Shown here: positions 8,016 to 16,711 of the stretch, one piece after another | Layout: each line of letters starts with the position of its first letter | How positions within the stretch are numbered: the first letter of the stretch is position 1 | Source of the DNA: Aestuariivita sp049276915 | GTDB taxonomy: Bacteria > Pseudomonadota > Alphaproteobacteria > Rhodobacterales > Rhodobacteraceae | Direction of reading: 5' to 3' | Length of the DNA stretch: 64,000 nt | Assembly: GCF_049276915.1 (NCBI RefSeq) | Contig: NZ_JBASXK010000051.1 | Span: 1-64,000 of the forward strand | The notes under the pieces: model-generated | The model's database searches: none | The model's input: the letters and a program-made list of their open reading frames with translations, nothing else | What the model was told of the DNA's origin: nothing | Position numbers and translations under genes: made by a program

Positions 8016-9161
8016 ATGACATTGCGCGCCAATTGGTCCTATCCCACCGCCATCCGCTTTGGGGCGGGCAGAATTTCCGAACTGGCAGAAGCCTGCGCGG
8101 CAGCGAGCATTCGCAAACCCCTGCTTGTGACCGACAAAGGGCTGGCCAACCTGCCGATCACCTCCGCCACGCTGGATCTGATGGCGGCCGAAGGCCTGGG
8201 CCGTGCCATCTTAGCCGAGGTTGACCCCAACCCTACGGAGATCAACCTGGCGGCAGGGCTCGCGGCCTATCATGCGGGCGGCCATGACGGCGTGGTGGCC
8301 TTTGGTGGCGGCTCGGGCCTTGATCTTGGCAAAGCCGTGGCCTTCATGGCGGGACAGACTCGGCCCGTTTGGGACTATGAGGATATTGGCGACTGGTGGA
8401 CCCGCGCTGACGCTTCGGCCATTGCGCCCATCGTGGCCGTGCCCACGACAGCGGGAACCGGATCCGAGGTAGGCCGTGCCTCGGTGCTGACCAATTCAGT
8501 GACGCATGAGAAGAAAATCATCTTCCATCCGAAAATCCTGCCCTCGGTCGTGATCTGCGATCCCGAACTGACCGTCGGCATGCCCAAGGCGATCACCGCA
8601 GGAACCGGGATGGATGCGTTTGCCCATTGCCTTGAAGCCTATTGCTCACCGCATTTCCACCCGATGAGCCATGGCATCGCGCTCGAAGGGATGCGGTTGG
8701 TCAAGGAATATCTGCCCCGCGCCTATGCAGATGGCAGCGATATCCAAGCGCGCGGTCAGATGATGGCGGCTGCGGCGATGGGGGCTGTCGCCTTCCAGAA
8801 GGGTCTGGGTGCGATCCATGCGCTCAGCCATCCGATCGGAGCCGTGCACAACACACACCACGGCACGACAAATGCGGTGGTCATGCAGCCCGTGCTGCGC
8901 TTCAACCGCCCGGCCATCGAAGCGCGGATCGATCAGGCCGCTGCATATCTGGGGATTTCGGGCGGATTCGACGGTTTTTACAACGTCGTGGGTGCTCTGA
9001 ATTCCGAGCTTGGCATCCCTGCCAATCTGACTGCCCTGGGGGTCTTGAACCCGGATCTGGACGCTCTGACCGCCTCCGCCTTGAAAGACCCCAGCACCGG
9101 CGGCAACCCGGTCGAAATGACAGCGCAGAACACACGCGCGCTGCTCGAGGGCTGTTTTTAG
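8016..9161 (+). CDS. Iron-containing alcohol dehydrogenase
   Basis: A 381-residue group III alcohol dehydrogenase. The nucleotide-binding stretch is VVAFGGGSGLDLGKA, the PTTAGTGSE motif follows, and the metal ligands can be placed at Asp200, His204, His268 and His282, the same spacing as in FucO. The start is the ATG at 8016 with GAGGAAA just upstream; the longer upstream frame is not homologous. It should interconvert an alcohol and an aldehyde or ketone with NAD(P). It lies 188 bases after the glutamine-synthetase-like ligase on the same strand. The GGGGCG...CGCCCC inverted repeat just after the stop (about 9175-9194) could end the transcript. Confidence 0.88.
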   Translation: MTLRANWSYPTAIRFGAGRISELAEACAAASIRKPLLVTDKGLANLPITSATLDLMAAEGLGRAILAEVDPNPTEINLAAGLAAYHAGGHDGVVAFGGGSGLDLGKAVAFMAGQTRPVWDYEDIGDWWTRADASAIAPIVAVPTTAGTGSEVGRASVLTNSVTHEKKIIFHPKILPSVVICDPELTVGMPKAITAGTGMDAFAHCLEAYCSPHFHPMSHGIALEGMRLVKEYLPRAYADGSDIQARGQMMAAAAMGAVAFQKGLGAIHALSHPIGAVHNTHHGTTNAVVMQPVLRFNRPAIEARIDQAAAYLGISGGFDGFYNVVGALNSELGIPANLTALGVLNPDLDALTASALKDPSTGGNPVEMTAQNTRALLEGCF

Positions 9162-9376
9162 ACTCCATGGGAAAGGGGCGAATCCCCCCGCCCCACCCGG
9201 ACATGACTGACGCCAAGCCAGGTGCGCAGTCACAAGGGGGCTTTGCCTGCGACATGTCCGGGGTTGCCTCTTGTCGTCGCGCCTTCGCAAAGGGCAAACA
9301 TCGAAAGTTATGCTGAAAAAAGAGACAGTCGCTGAATCCTCGTGCATTCTTTGCGTAAAGAGTGGAAATTGCCCAA

Positions 9377-9387
9377 GTAAAATTTAC
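9377..9387. promoter_or_regulatory. Possible operator before the deaminase operon
   Basis: GTAAA-A-TTTAC is a perfect 5-bp inverted repeat in an A/T-rich patch 30 bases before the deaminase start. The 255-base gap 9162-9416 has no other recognisable gene and must hold the promoter of the operon. Which regulator binds is unknown. Confidence 0.3.
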
Positions 9388-9416
9388 CGTACAGTCAAAT
9401 ATCGAGGAGTCGGGGA

Positions 9417-10709
9417 ATGCTGGATCTACTTGTCAGGCAAGCGCGCCTGCCCGATGGGCGCGGTCCTGTAGATATCGGCGTGTCGGGGGACAAGATCGTC
9501 GTCATCGCGCCCCATATCGACACTCAGGCCCAAGAGGAAATCGACGCCGCTGGCCGGCTGGTCTCGCCCCCGTTCACGGATCCGCATTTCCACATGGATG
9601 CAACCCTGAGCCTTGGGCTTCCACGGCTCAATGTCTCGGGCACACTTCTGGAGGGTATCGCGCTCTGGGGCGAACTCAAGCCCCTGCTGACGCCCGAAGC
9701 CGTCATGGAACGCGCGCTGCGATATTGCGATCTTGCAGTCTCGCAAGGGCTCTTATCAATCCGGAGCCATGTCGATGTTTGCGATGACAGCCTGACTGCT
9801 GTCGAAGCCCTGATCGAGGTGCGCAAACAGGTGGCACCCTATATCGATCTGCAGCTTGTGGCCTTCCCGCAGGACGGGCTTTACCGTTCGGCCACAGCAG
9901 AAGCCAACCTGTTGCGCGCACTTGATATGGGGGTCGACGTGGTTGGCGGCATCCCTCATTTCGAACGCACAATGGCCGATGGTGCCCGCTCGGTGACGCG
10001 GCTGTGCGAGATCGCCGCCGAACGTGGCTTGATGCTGGACCTGCATTGTGACGAAAGCGATGATCCGATGTCTCGCCATGTTGAAACCCTGGCCTATGAG
10101 GCCACCCGGCTGGGTCTGGGCAATCGTGTAGTGGCCAGCCATGTCACCGCGATGCATTCCTATGACAACTACTATGCCACCAAGCTGATCCCGTTGATCG
10201 CCGAAAGCGGAATGCACGTGGTGCCCAACCCGCTGATCAACATCACCCTGCAAGGCCGCTCTGACACCTACCCGCGCCGGCGCGGGCTGACCCGGGTGCC
10301 CGAACTGCGCGCGGCTGGCGTCAACGTGGCCTTCGGTCAGGATTGTACGATGGACCCGTGGTATTCGCTGGGCTCGGCTGACATGCTTGAGGTCGCCCAT
10401 ATGGGCGTGCACGCCGTTCCGATGACATCGCGCGAGGCCATGAGCTGGGCTTTCCAGTCGGTCACCCAGAACGGAGCCATGGCCATGGGCCTGCCCGATC
10501 CGACGATCCGCGAAGGCGGACCCGCCAGCATGGTTGTGCTGCAGGCCCGCGACCCGATCGAGGCTGTACGCATGAAAGCCACCCGTCTGGCCGTGATCAA
10601 ACACGGCAAGGTTCTTGCCCGGACAAGCCCGCGCCTTGCCGCGCTGGCCCTGCCCGGCCGTCCCGAAACCCTCGACCCGGCCGATTATGCCCCCGTGGCC
10701 GAGGACTAA
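9417..10709 (+). CDS. CodA-like cytosine deaminase family amidohydrolase
   Basis: A 430-residue amidohydrolase collinear with E. coli cytosine deaminase CodA at a constant offset of four: metal ligands His57 and His59 in PHFHMD, Gln152 in VAFPQDG, His210 and Glu213 in LHCDES, His242 in ASHVTAMHS, and metal ligand Asp309. The residue equivalent to CodA Asp314, in the substrate pocket, is Cys310 (GQDC instead of GHDD). It should deaminate or hydrolyse a nucleobase-like N-heterocycle in the cytosol. Because of the Cys, cytosine itself may not be the substrate. It is the first gene of an operon with a BMP-type importer and an amidase. The N-isopropylammelide hydrolase branch is an alternative. 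Confidence 0.85.
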   Translation: MLDLLVRQARLPDGRGPVDIGVSGDKIVVIAPHIDTQAQEEIDAAGRLVSPPFTDPHFHMDATLSLGLPRLNVSGTLLEGIALWGELKPLLTPEAVMERALRYCDLAVSQGLLSIRSHVDVCDDSLTAVEALIEVRKQVAPYIDLQLVAFPQDGLYRSATAEANLLRALDMGVDVVGGIPHFERTMADGARSVTRLCEIAAERGLMLDLHCDESDDPMSRHVETLAYEATRLGLGNRVVASHVTAMHSYDNYYATKLIPLIAESGMHVVPNPLINITLQGRSDTYPRRRGLTRVPELRAAGVNVAFGQDCTMDPWYSLGSADMLEVAHMGVHAVPMTSREAMSWAFQSVTQNGAMAMGLPDPTIREGGPASMVVLQARDPIEAVRMKATRLAVIKHGKVLARTSPRLAALALPGRPETLDPADYAPVAED

Positions 10710-10746
10710 CCCGCCTGACATGACTGCCACCAAAAAGGAAAACCTC

Positions 10747-11730
10747 ATGAAACTGACCACTACCCGCCGCCAGCTGATGATCGGCGCTGCCGCCACACTG
10801 GCCCTGCCCGCCTATATTCGCCGCGCCAATGCCCAGAGCGTTGTGCGCGTTGCAGGCGTTCACATGTCGCCCGTCGAAAACGCCTGGAACAGCCGCATTC
10901 ACCTGGCGTTTCAACAGGCTGCCGCTTCAGGCCTGATCGAATATGATTTCTCAGAAGGCGTCGCACCAACCGATTACCCCCGCGCGATGCGCGAATATGC
11001 CGAAGGCGGTGCGCAGCTGGTTTGGGGTGAATCCTATGCCGTCGAGCGCGAAGCACGCGAAGTGGCGGGCGATTACCCCAACACGGCCTTCCTGATGGGA
11101 TCTTCCGGTGGACCGGAAGGTGCAAACTTCGGTGTCTTCGGAACCCGCAACCACGAAGCAGCCTATCTTGCCGGCATGCTTGCTGGCCGGATGTCCCAAA
11201 CCAACGTCTTTGGCTCGGTCGGCGGATATCCGATCCCCGAAGTGAACCTGCTGATCAATGCCTTCCGCATGGGTGTAAGCGAAGTGAACCCCGATGCCAC
11301 CTTCGTCAACGGTTTCATCGGCGCATGGTTTGACCCCGCGCGCGCGAAAGAGGCCGCAATGGCGCAAATCGATGCCGGGGCGGATATCCTTTTCGGCGAA
11401 CGGATCGGCACGGCGGATGCTGCTCAGGAACGCGGCGTCAAGGCCATCGGCTCGCTGATCGATTACACGCCGCGCTATCCCGGAACCGTATTTGCCAATG
11501 CGATCTGGAACTATGGCCCGACCATCGAAGCGATCGTAGCCGATGTGCAGGCGGGCAACCCGGTCGGACGCGACTATACCGAATATTCGTTCATGTCCTA
11601 CGGCGGCAACGAGCTGATCTATGTGGCTGACGAAGTCCCTGCAGACGCGATCCCGGCAATGGAAGCCAAGCAGGCGGCAATTCAGTCCGGCACATGGAAC
11701 GTTCCCATCGACAACAATGAACCTGCCTGA
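10747..11730 (+). CDS. BMP-family ABC transporter substrate-binding protein
   Basis: 327 residues, basic membrane protein (PnrA/Med-like) family, the periplasmic receptor of nucleoside-type ABC importers. The N-terminus carries TTRRQLMIGAAATLALP, which looks like a Tat-type or Sec signal with a twin arginine and likely cleavage near ANA-Q. The GVHMSPVENAWN opening, FGTRNHEAAYLAGMLAG, and GADILFGERIGTADAAQERG fit the family. ATG at 10747, 37 bases after the deaminase. Known relatives bind purine or pyrimidine nucleosides; some bind other polar heterocycles. The matching ATPase and permeases lie downstream after an amidase gene. Confidence 0.87.
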   Translation: MKLTTTRRQLMIGAAATLALPAYIRRANAQSVVRVAGVHMSPVENAWNSRIHLAFQQAAASGLIEYDFSEGVAPTDYPRAMREYAEGGAQLVWGESYAVEREAREVAGDYPNTAFLMGSSGGPEGANFGVFGTRNHEAAYLAGMLAGRMSQTNVFGSVGGYPIPEVNLLINAFRMGVSEVNPDATFVNGFIGAWFDPARAKEAAMAQIDAGADILFGERIGTADAAQERGVKAIGSLIDYTPRYPGTVFANAIWNYGPTIEAIVADVQAGNPVGRDYTEYSFMSYGGNELIYVADEVPADAIPAMEAKQAAIQSGTWNVPIDNNEPA

Positions 11731-11741
11731 ACGCGCAGACT

Positions 11742-13100
11742 GTGAGTGACGCCACGGCCCTTGCAGCCGCCATTGCCGAGGGGCGTACATCCGCCCGTGC
11801 GGTGATGGAGGCAAGTCTTGCCGCCTGTGACTCGCAGGCGGCGCTGGGGGCCGTGGTGTATCGCAATGACTTGATGGCCCGCGCCGATGCCGACGCCGCT
11901 GACAAGCGGCCCGGCGAGGGGCGCGGACCATTCCACGGCGTTCCGTTTCTGGCAAAAGATCTGGGCTCCAGGGCCCGGGGGCTGGCCGCCAGCGCCGGTG
12001 CCGCCGCGTTTCGCAACATCGCTGCATCGCAAGACGCGGATGAGGATCTGTTCCGGGCCTTCCGCAGAGCCGGTCTCATCCCGTTTGGCCTGAGCGCAAC
12101 GCCCCCCTTCGGCCTTGCGCTCAGCAGCGAACCCGAAGCCCTGCCACCTGCCCGCAACCCCTGGAACGCCGCACTTACGCCCGGCGGCTCCTCCGGCGGT
12201 GCTGCGGCGGCGGTTGCCGCAGGTATCGTCGCAATTGCCCATGCCACCGATGCTGCGGGATCGATCCGAGTGCCCGCCGCCTGTTGCGGGCTGGTTGGGC
12301 TCAAGCCCTCACGCGGCGCGGTTCCCGGTGGTCCGACCTTTGCAAATCACCTGATGGGGATTGCATCCGAACTGGTTTTGGCGCGTTCGGTCCGGGATGT
12401 GCAGGCGGTCTTCAAGGCTCTACACCTGCAAACAGCCCCCGGTTCCCGGACTGACAGCACCCGCATTGCGCTGGCCCTGCCCGAGCGCTGTGACGCCGAC
12501 CAGACCGGGGCTGCGCAAGCTGCCGCGAGGGCTCTGACGGATGCGGGCTTCCTCGTTCAGGAGATCGCCGCTCCCGACCGATTGGGGGGCGAGGCCCATG
12601 CACTGGCCCGCTTGATCCTGTCGGTGTCTCTGGCCGAATGGCTGGACGCCCTCGATATCGCGGACCATGAAGTGCCCCCCCTTGCCGCAGCACTTGCCGC
12701 TGAGGGGCGCGCTCTACCCGCCACCGATCTCTTCGCCGCGACCCGCCGTCTGGCGCGCCTGTCAGACGAGGCCCGCGCGCTGTTTGAAGGGGCAGATGCG
12801 ATACTCAGCCCGGTTCTCGCATCCTCCCCGCCGCCCATCGGGGCCTTTGATCTAGGCCGAACCGATGTGGATGCCCATTTCGCTCAAATGGAGGCCTTTG
12901 CGCCGAATGCGGCCCTTGCCAATATCGCCGGCCTGCCGGCCCTGGCCCTGCCCTTCGGCATGGCAAACGGCCTGCCGCTGGGTGTGCAACTGCTCGGCCC
13001 GCCCGGATCCGATCTTGCCCTATGCCACCTCGCCGGCGCGATCGAATCCCGCGCGCCCGCCCTGACCTATCCCAATCCGATCGCAGGTATGCCCATATGA
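11742..13100 (+). CDS. Amidase signature family hydrolase, importer-linked
   Basis: 452 residues with the amidase signature triad Lys72 (HGVPFLAKD), Ser150 (GGSSGG loop) and Ser174 (AAGSIRVPAACCG). The GTG start at 11742 begins 12 bases after the binding-protein stop. Its stop overlaps the ATG of the ABC ATPase gene (ATGA at 13097-13100), so it is translationally coupled to the transporter. That strongly suggests it acts on the imported compound or on the ring-opened product of the CodA-like enzyme. Only about family-level similarity to the amidase at 503 is seen; this is not a tandem duplicate. Confidence 0.86.
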   Translation: MSDATALAAAIAEGRTSARAVMEASLAACDSQAALGAVVYRNDLMARADADAADKRPGEGRGPFHGVPFLAKDLGSRARGLAASAGAAAFRNIAASQDADEDLFRAFRRAGLIPFGLSATPPFGLALSSEPEALPPARNPWNAALTPGGSSGGAAAAVAAGIVAIAHATDAAGSIRVPAACCGLVGLKPSRGAVPGGPTFANHLMGIASELVLARSVRDVQAVFKALHLQTAPGSRTDSTRIALALPERCDADQTGAAQAAARALTDAGFLVQEIAAPDRLGGEAHALARLILSVSLAEWLDALDIADHEVPPLAAALAAEGRALPATDLFAATRRLARLSDEARALFEGADAILSPVLASSPPPIGAFDLGRTDVDAHFAQMEAFAPNAALANIAGLPALALPFGMANGLPLGVQLLGPPGSDLALCHLAGAIESRAPALTYPNPIAGMPI

Positions 13101-14617
13101 CCCCGGTTCTGGAGCTTGACGGCATCACCAAGCGTTTTGGATCGCTGATCGCCAATGACAATGTGACCCTCTCTTTGGGTCAGGGCGAGGTTCTGGCGCT
13201 GCTGGGCGAGAATGGTGCGGGCAAGACAACATTGATGAACATCCTCTTTGGACATTATGCGGCGGATGAAGGCTCCGTGCGGGTATTCGGACAGGAACTG
13301 CCATCGGGCAAACCCCGCGCCGCCATCGAGGCCGGTGTCGGCATGGTGCATCAGCATTTCACCTTGGCGGGCAATCTGACGGTGCTGGACAATGTCATGC
13401 TTGGCTCGGAATCCCTGTTGCGGGCAAGATCGGCACGCTCTGGGGCACGCAAAAAGCTCATGGAGATATCCGAACGTTTCGGCCTGCCCGTCAAACCGGA
13501 TGAGAAAGTCAGCCGCCTGTCTGTCGGTGAACGCCAGCGGGTCGAGATTCTCAAGGCACTCTATCGCGACGCCCGCGTGCTGATCCTGGACGAGCCCACA
13601 GCGGTGCTGGCCCGGCCAGAAGCACAGCGCCTGTTTGAAACGCTGCGCGAGATGACGAAAGAAGGGCTGTCGCTGATTTTCATCAGCCACAAACTACATG
13701 AGGTCATGGGTGCGTCAGACCGGGTCGCGGTTCTCAGGGGGGGCCAGATGGTGGCCGAGCGCAAAACGCATGAGACCAGCCCCGAGGAACTTGCCGAACT
13801 GATGGTCGGTCGCAAGGTCGAACGCCCGGTGCGTCAGGACCACAAGATTGGTGCGCCGGTCCTGATTGCCGACAGGGTGCGGGTCGAAACGGACGGGGAA
13901 ACGCAGCTGAACGATGTGTCCTTCAGCATCCATGAAGGCGAGATATTGGGCATCGTCGGTGTCTCGGGTAATGGACAGGCAGCCCTTGGCGCGCTTTTAT
14001 CCGGGCTGACGCACCCGGTCTCCGGTACCCTTACGCTGGCGGGCGAGGATGTGGGAGCACTGGGACCGCGCGGCATGATCCGGGCCGGTGCGGGGCGGAT
14101 ACCGGAGGATCGCCATGCCGAAGGCGCGGTGGGCGAGCTTGCGGTCTGGGAAAACGCGGTGCTGGAGCGGCTGCGCAGCCCTGAGTTTTCCCGGCGCGGT
14201 TTCGTCCGACAAGGGGCCTGCAAGGCCTTCGCCGCCGGTCTCATCAAACGCTTTGACATCCGCGGAGCGACCCCCGACACGCGTACCCGGCTTTTGTCCG
14301 GCGGCAACATGCAAAAGCTGATCCTCGGTCGCTCCCTGTCGATCGGGCCGCGCTTTGTACTGGCCAACCAGCCGACACGCGGTCTGGATGAAGGTGCCAT
14401 CGCTGCGGTGCATTCCGAACTGCTGGCCGCGCGCTCTCAAGGGGCCGCGATCCTGCTGATTTCCGAAGAACTCGAAGAAGCCGTGGCGCTCTCGGATCGC
14501 ATTCAGGCCATCGTCAAGGGCCAGCTGTCGCGCCCCGTGCGCGCCGAAGACGCCGATGCCCAGAGCCTTGGCCTGATGATGGCCGGTGTTTGGAAGGATG
14601 ATATCCATGCGGCTTGA
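13097..14617 (+). CDS. ABC importer double ATPase (BMP/nucleoside type)
   Basis: 506 residues with two fused ATPase domains, as in YufO/NupO/RbsA. Domain 1 has Walker A GENGAGKTT, the signature LSVGERQRVEI and Walker B VLILDEPTAVL. Domain 2 has a degenerate Walker A (GVSGNGQAAL), PEDRHAEG, the signature LSGGNMQKLILGR, and NQPTRGLD. This degeneracy is usual for the second half of the family. The ATG at 13097 is used because it overlaps the amidase stop and matches the domain start; the longer frame from 13022 lies in the amidase. It powers the two permeases that follow. Confidence 0.92.
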   Translation: MTPVLELDGITKRFGSLIANDNVTLSLGQGEVLALLGENGAGKTTLMNILFGHYAADEGSVRVFGQELPSGKPRAAIEAGVGMVHQHFTLAGNLTVLDNVMLGSESLLRARSARSGARKKLMEISERFGLPVKPDEKVSRLSVGERQRVEILKALYRDARVLILDEPTAVLARPEAQRLFETLREMTKEGLSLIFISHKLHEVMGASDRVAVLRGGQMVAERKTHETSPEELAELMVGRKVERPVRQDHKIGAPVLIADRVRVETDGETQLNDVSFSIHEGEILGIVGVSGNGQAALGALLSGLTHPVSGTLTLAGEDVGALGPRGMIRAGAGRIPEDRHAEGAVGELAVWENAVLERLRSPEFSRRGFVRQGACKAFAAGLIKRFDIRGATPDTRTRLLSGGNMQKLILGRSLSIGPRFVLANQPTRGLDEGAIAAVHSELLAARSQGAAILLISEELEEAVALSDRIQAIVKGQLSRPVRAEDADAQSLGLMMAGVWKDDIHAA

Positions 14618-15650
14618 ACGTCGTCCCAATGTGCCGGTGCATCTTGCCATAGCCGCCCCACTTGCAGCGGTGGCGGTGGCTCTGATCCTTGCCGGAGGGC
14701 TGATCGCAGCGGCCGGGGTCAACCCGCTGACCGCCTATGTTGAAATGCTGCGTGGTGCGCTGGGATCGCGCCTGTCGATCACCGAGATGCTGACCCGCGC
14801 CACACCGCTGATCCTGACTGGTCTGGCCGCCGCTGTCGCCTTTCGCGCCCGCCTCTGGAACATCGGCGGCGAGGGTCAGTTCTTTATCGGTGCCCTTGTC
14901 ACAGCATGGATCGGGCATTCGCTTGGCCTGCCGGGGCTGTTGGGTATCCCGGTCCTGCTGGTGGTTGGCATGCTGGCTGGAGCCGCGCTGCTTGTAGGTC
15001 CGGCCTATCTGCGGCTGCGCTTTGGCGTGGACGAGGTTGTGACCACGCTTTTGCTGAACTTCATCGTCATTCTGTTCGTCGGCCTGATGATCGAGGGCCC
15101 CCTGCGCGATCCGCTGGCCTTTGGCTGGCCCTCTTCGGTTCCCGTGGACAGTGATTTCAGGCTGCCCGACCTGATCAGGGGCACGCGGCTGCATGTGGGC
15201 TTGCTTCTTGCGATTGCTGCGGCCGGGATTGTCTGGCTGATCCTTGCGCGCACGGTATTCGGTGCGGAAACCCGAGCCGCTGGCCTGAATGCAACGGCGG
15301 CGGCTTTTGCCGGCGTCTCGCTGCCCAGAACCCTGATGGGCGTGGCGCTGCTTTCGGGCGCGCTCGCCGGGCTGGCAGGATCGGTCGAGGTTCTGGGTGT
15401 CACGGCCGGTGTGACCACCACCATGTCTCCGGGCTTTGGCTATGCAGGGATCGTTGTTGCGATGCTGGCCGCACTGCATCCCGCCGGCGTGATCGCAGCG
15501 GCCGTGTTCGTGGCCACCGTCTTTGTCGGCGCGGACGCCATGAGCCGCGCCACGGGTGTGCCCAGCTTCATCGCGGACGTGATCGTGGCCCTGTGCCTCT
15601 TGACGATGCTCGTGGCGCTCTTGTTCACAACTTACCGGGTGCGCAGATGA
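14607..15650 (+). CDS. ABC importer permease, BPD_transp_2 family (first)
   Basis: 347 residues, hydrophobic throughout, with about eight to ten membrane segments; family hallmark FRARLWNIGGEGQFFIGAL and a GVDEVVTTLLLNFI stretch. It matches the YufP/NupP side of BMP-type importers. The start at 14607 has GGAAGG a few bases upstream and overlaps the ATPase stop; ATG 14598 is an alternative. Forms the inner-membrane channel with the next gene product. Confidence 0.9.
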   Translation: MRLERRPNVPVHLAIAAPLAAVAVALILAGGLIAAAGVNPLTAYVEMLRGALGSRLSITEMLTRATPLILTGLAAAVAFRARLWNIGGEGQFFIGALVTAWIGHSLGLPGLLGIPVLLVVGMLAGAALLVGPAYLRLRFGVDEVVTTLLLNFIVILFVGLMIEGPLRDPLAFGWPSSVPVDSDFRLPDLIRGTRLHVGLLLAIAAAGIVWLILARTVFGAETRAAGLNATAAAFAGVSLPRTLMGVALLSGALAGLAGSVEVLGVTAGVTTTMSPGFGYAGIVVAMLAALHPAGVIAAAVFVATVFVGADAMSRATGVPSFIADVIVALCLLTMLVALLFTTYRVRR

Positions 15651-16588
15651 CCGACGTTCTGGACCTTTTGCTGAATACAAGTCTTTGGGCAGCCGTGCTA
15701 CGCATCGCCACGCCGCTTATCTTCGGTGTTCTGGGTGCGTTGCTGTGCGAACGCGCCGGTGTTCTGAACCTCGGGATCGAGGGGATCATGACCATGGGTG
15801 CCATGACCGGCTGGCTGACCGTCTACCTCGGAGGTGACCTGTGGACCGGGTTGATGGTCGCGGCCATATCCGGAGCGCTGATGGGGCTGTTGCATGCCAT
15901 CCTGACCGTACCTTTGGGCCTGTCGCAGCATGTCTCGGGGTTGGGCATCACGCTGTTTGCCGCGTCCCTGTCCTATTATCTCTATCGCCTGATCGTCGAG
16001 GTTGGCAGCCTGCCGCCGACGATCGAACCGTTCCGCCCTCTCGATATCCCCATTCTGACGGATATCCCCGTTCTGGGGCCGATCCTGTTTTCCCAGACAA
16101 TGCCCACCTATCTTGCGCTGCTGTCCGTTGCGGTGATGGCCTATGTGCTGGCGCGCACGCCGCTGGGTCTGGCCATTCGCATGACCGGTGAGAACCCGCA
16201 TGCCGTCGAGGCTCAGGGTTTGAACCCGATCCGCATTCGCATCGGCGCAGTCATGGCGGGATCGGCGCTCATGGCAATCGGCGGCGCATTCCTGACAACG
16301 GCTGCCTTCAACAGCTTTTTCCCCGAGATGGTCCAGGGGCGTGGCTGGATCTGCATTGCGCTGGTCGTCTTTGCATCCTGGCGCCCCGGAAAAGCCCTGA
16401 TCGGTGCCTTGCTTTTTGCCTTTTTCGACGCGTTCCAGTTGCGCCTGCAAACCTCGATCGAAGGTGTACCCTACCAACTGTTCCTGATGGCACCCTATGT
16501 GCTCTCGATTGCAGCGTTGATCCTTGTGGCGCGTCGCGCCGAAGTCCCCGAGGCACTGATGGCACCCTACCGCCGCGGCGAACGCTGA
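15647..16588 (+). CDS. ABC importer permease, BPD_transp_2 family (second)
   Basis: 313 residues, the YufQ/NupQ-type partner permease. It has GALLCERAGVLNLGIEGIM near residues 30-50, a typical loop of the family, and MTGENPHAVEAQGLNPIRIR further on. ATGA overlap with the first permease at 15647-15650 shows translational coupling. It completes an importer of standard make-up: binding protein, double ATPase and two permeases. The operon seems to end here; 123 bases separate it from the next gene. Confidence 0.9.
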   Translation: MTDVLDLLLNTSLWAAVLRIATPLIFGVLGALLCERAGVLNLGIEGIMTMGAMTGWLTVYLGGDLWTGLMVAAISGALMGLLHAILTVPLGLSQHVSGLGITLFAASLSYYLYRLIVEVGSLPPTIEPFRPLDIPILTDIPVLGPILFSQTMPTYLALLSVAVMAYVLARTPLGLAIRMTGENPHAVEAQGLNPIRIRIGAVMAGSALMAIGGAFLTTAAFNSFFPEMVQGRGWICIALVVFASWRPGKALIGALLFAFFDAFQLRLQTSIEGVPYQLFLMAPYVLSIAALILVARRAEVPEALMAPYRRGER

Positions 16589-16711
16589 ACGCAACTGTGT
16601 TCCTGCTGCAGCGCTTACGCCTGAGGGCGGCCCCTACGTATGCTGATCATTGCATGGTGCCTGCGAAATGCTAGGCTGGGGGGTGTCTGATACTGATCAA
16701 AGGATCGACCG

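Noticed and set aside
9756..10796. 346-codon minus-strand frame
   Set aside because: Antisense to the CodA-like gene; His/Gln/Arg-rich shadow.
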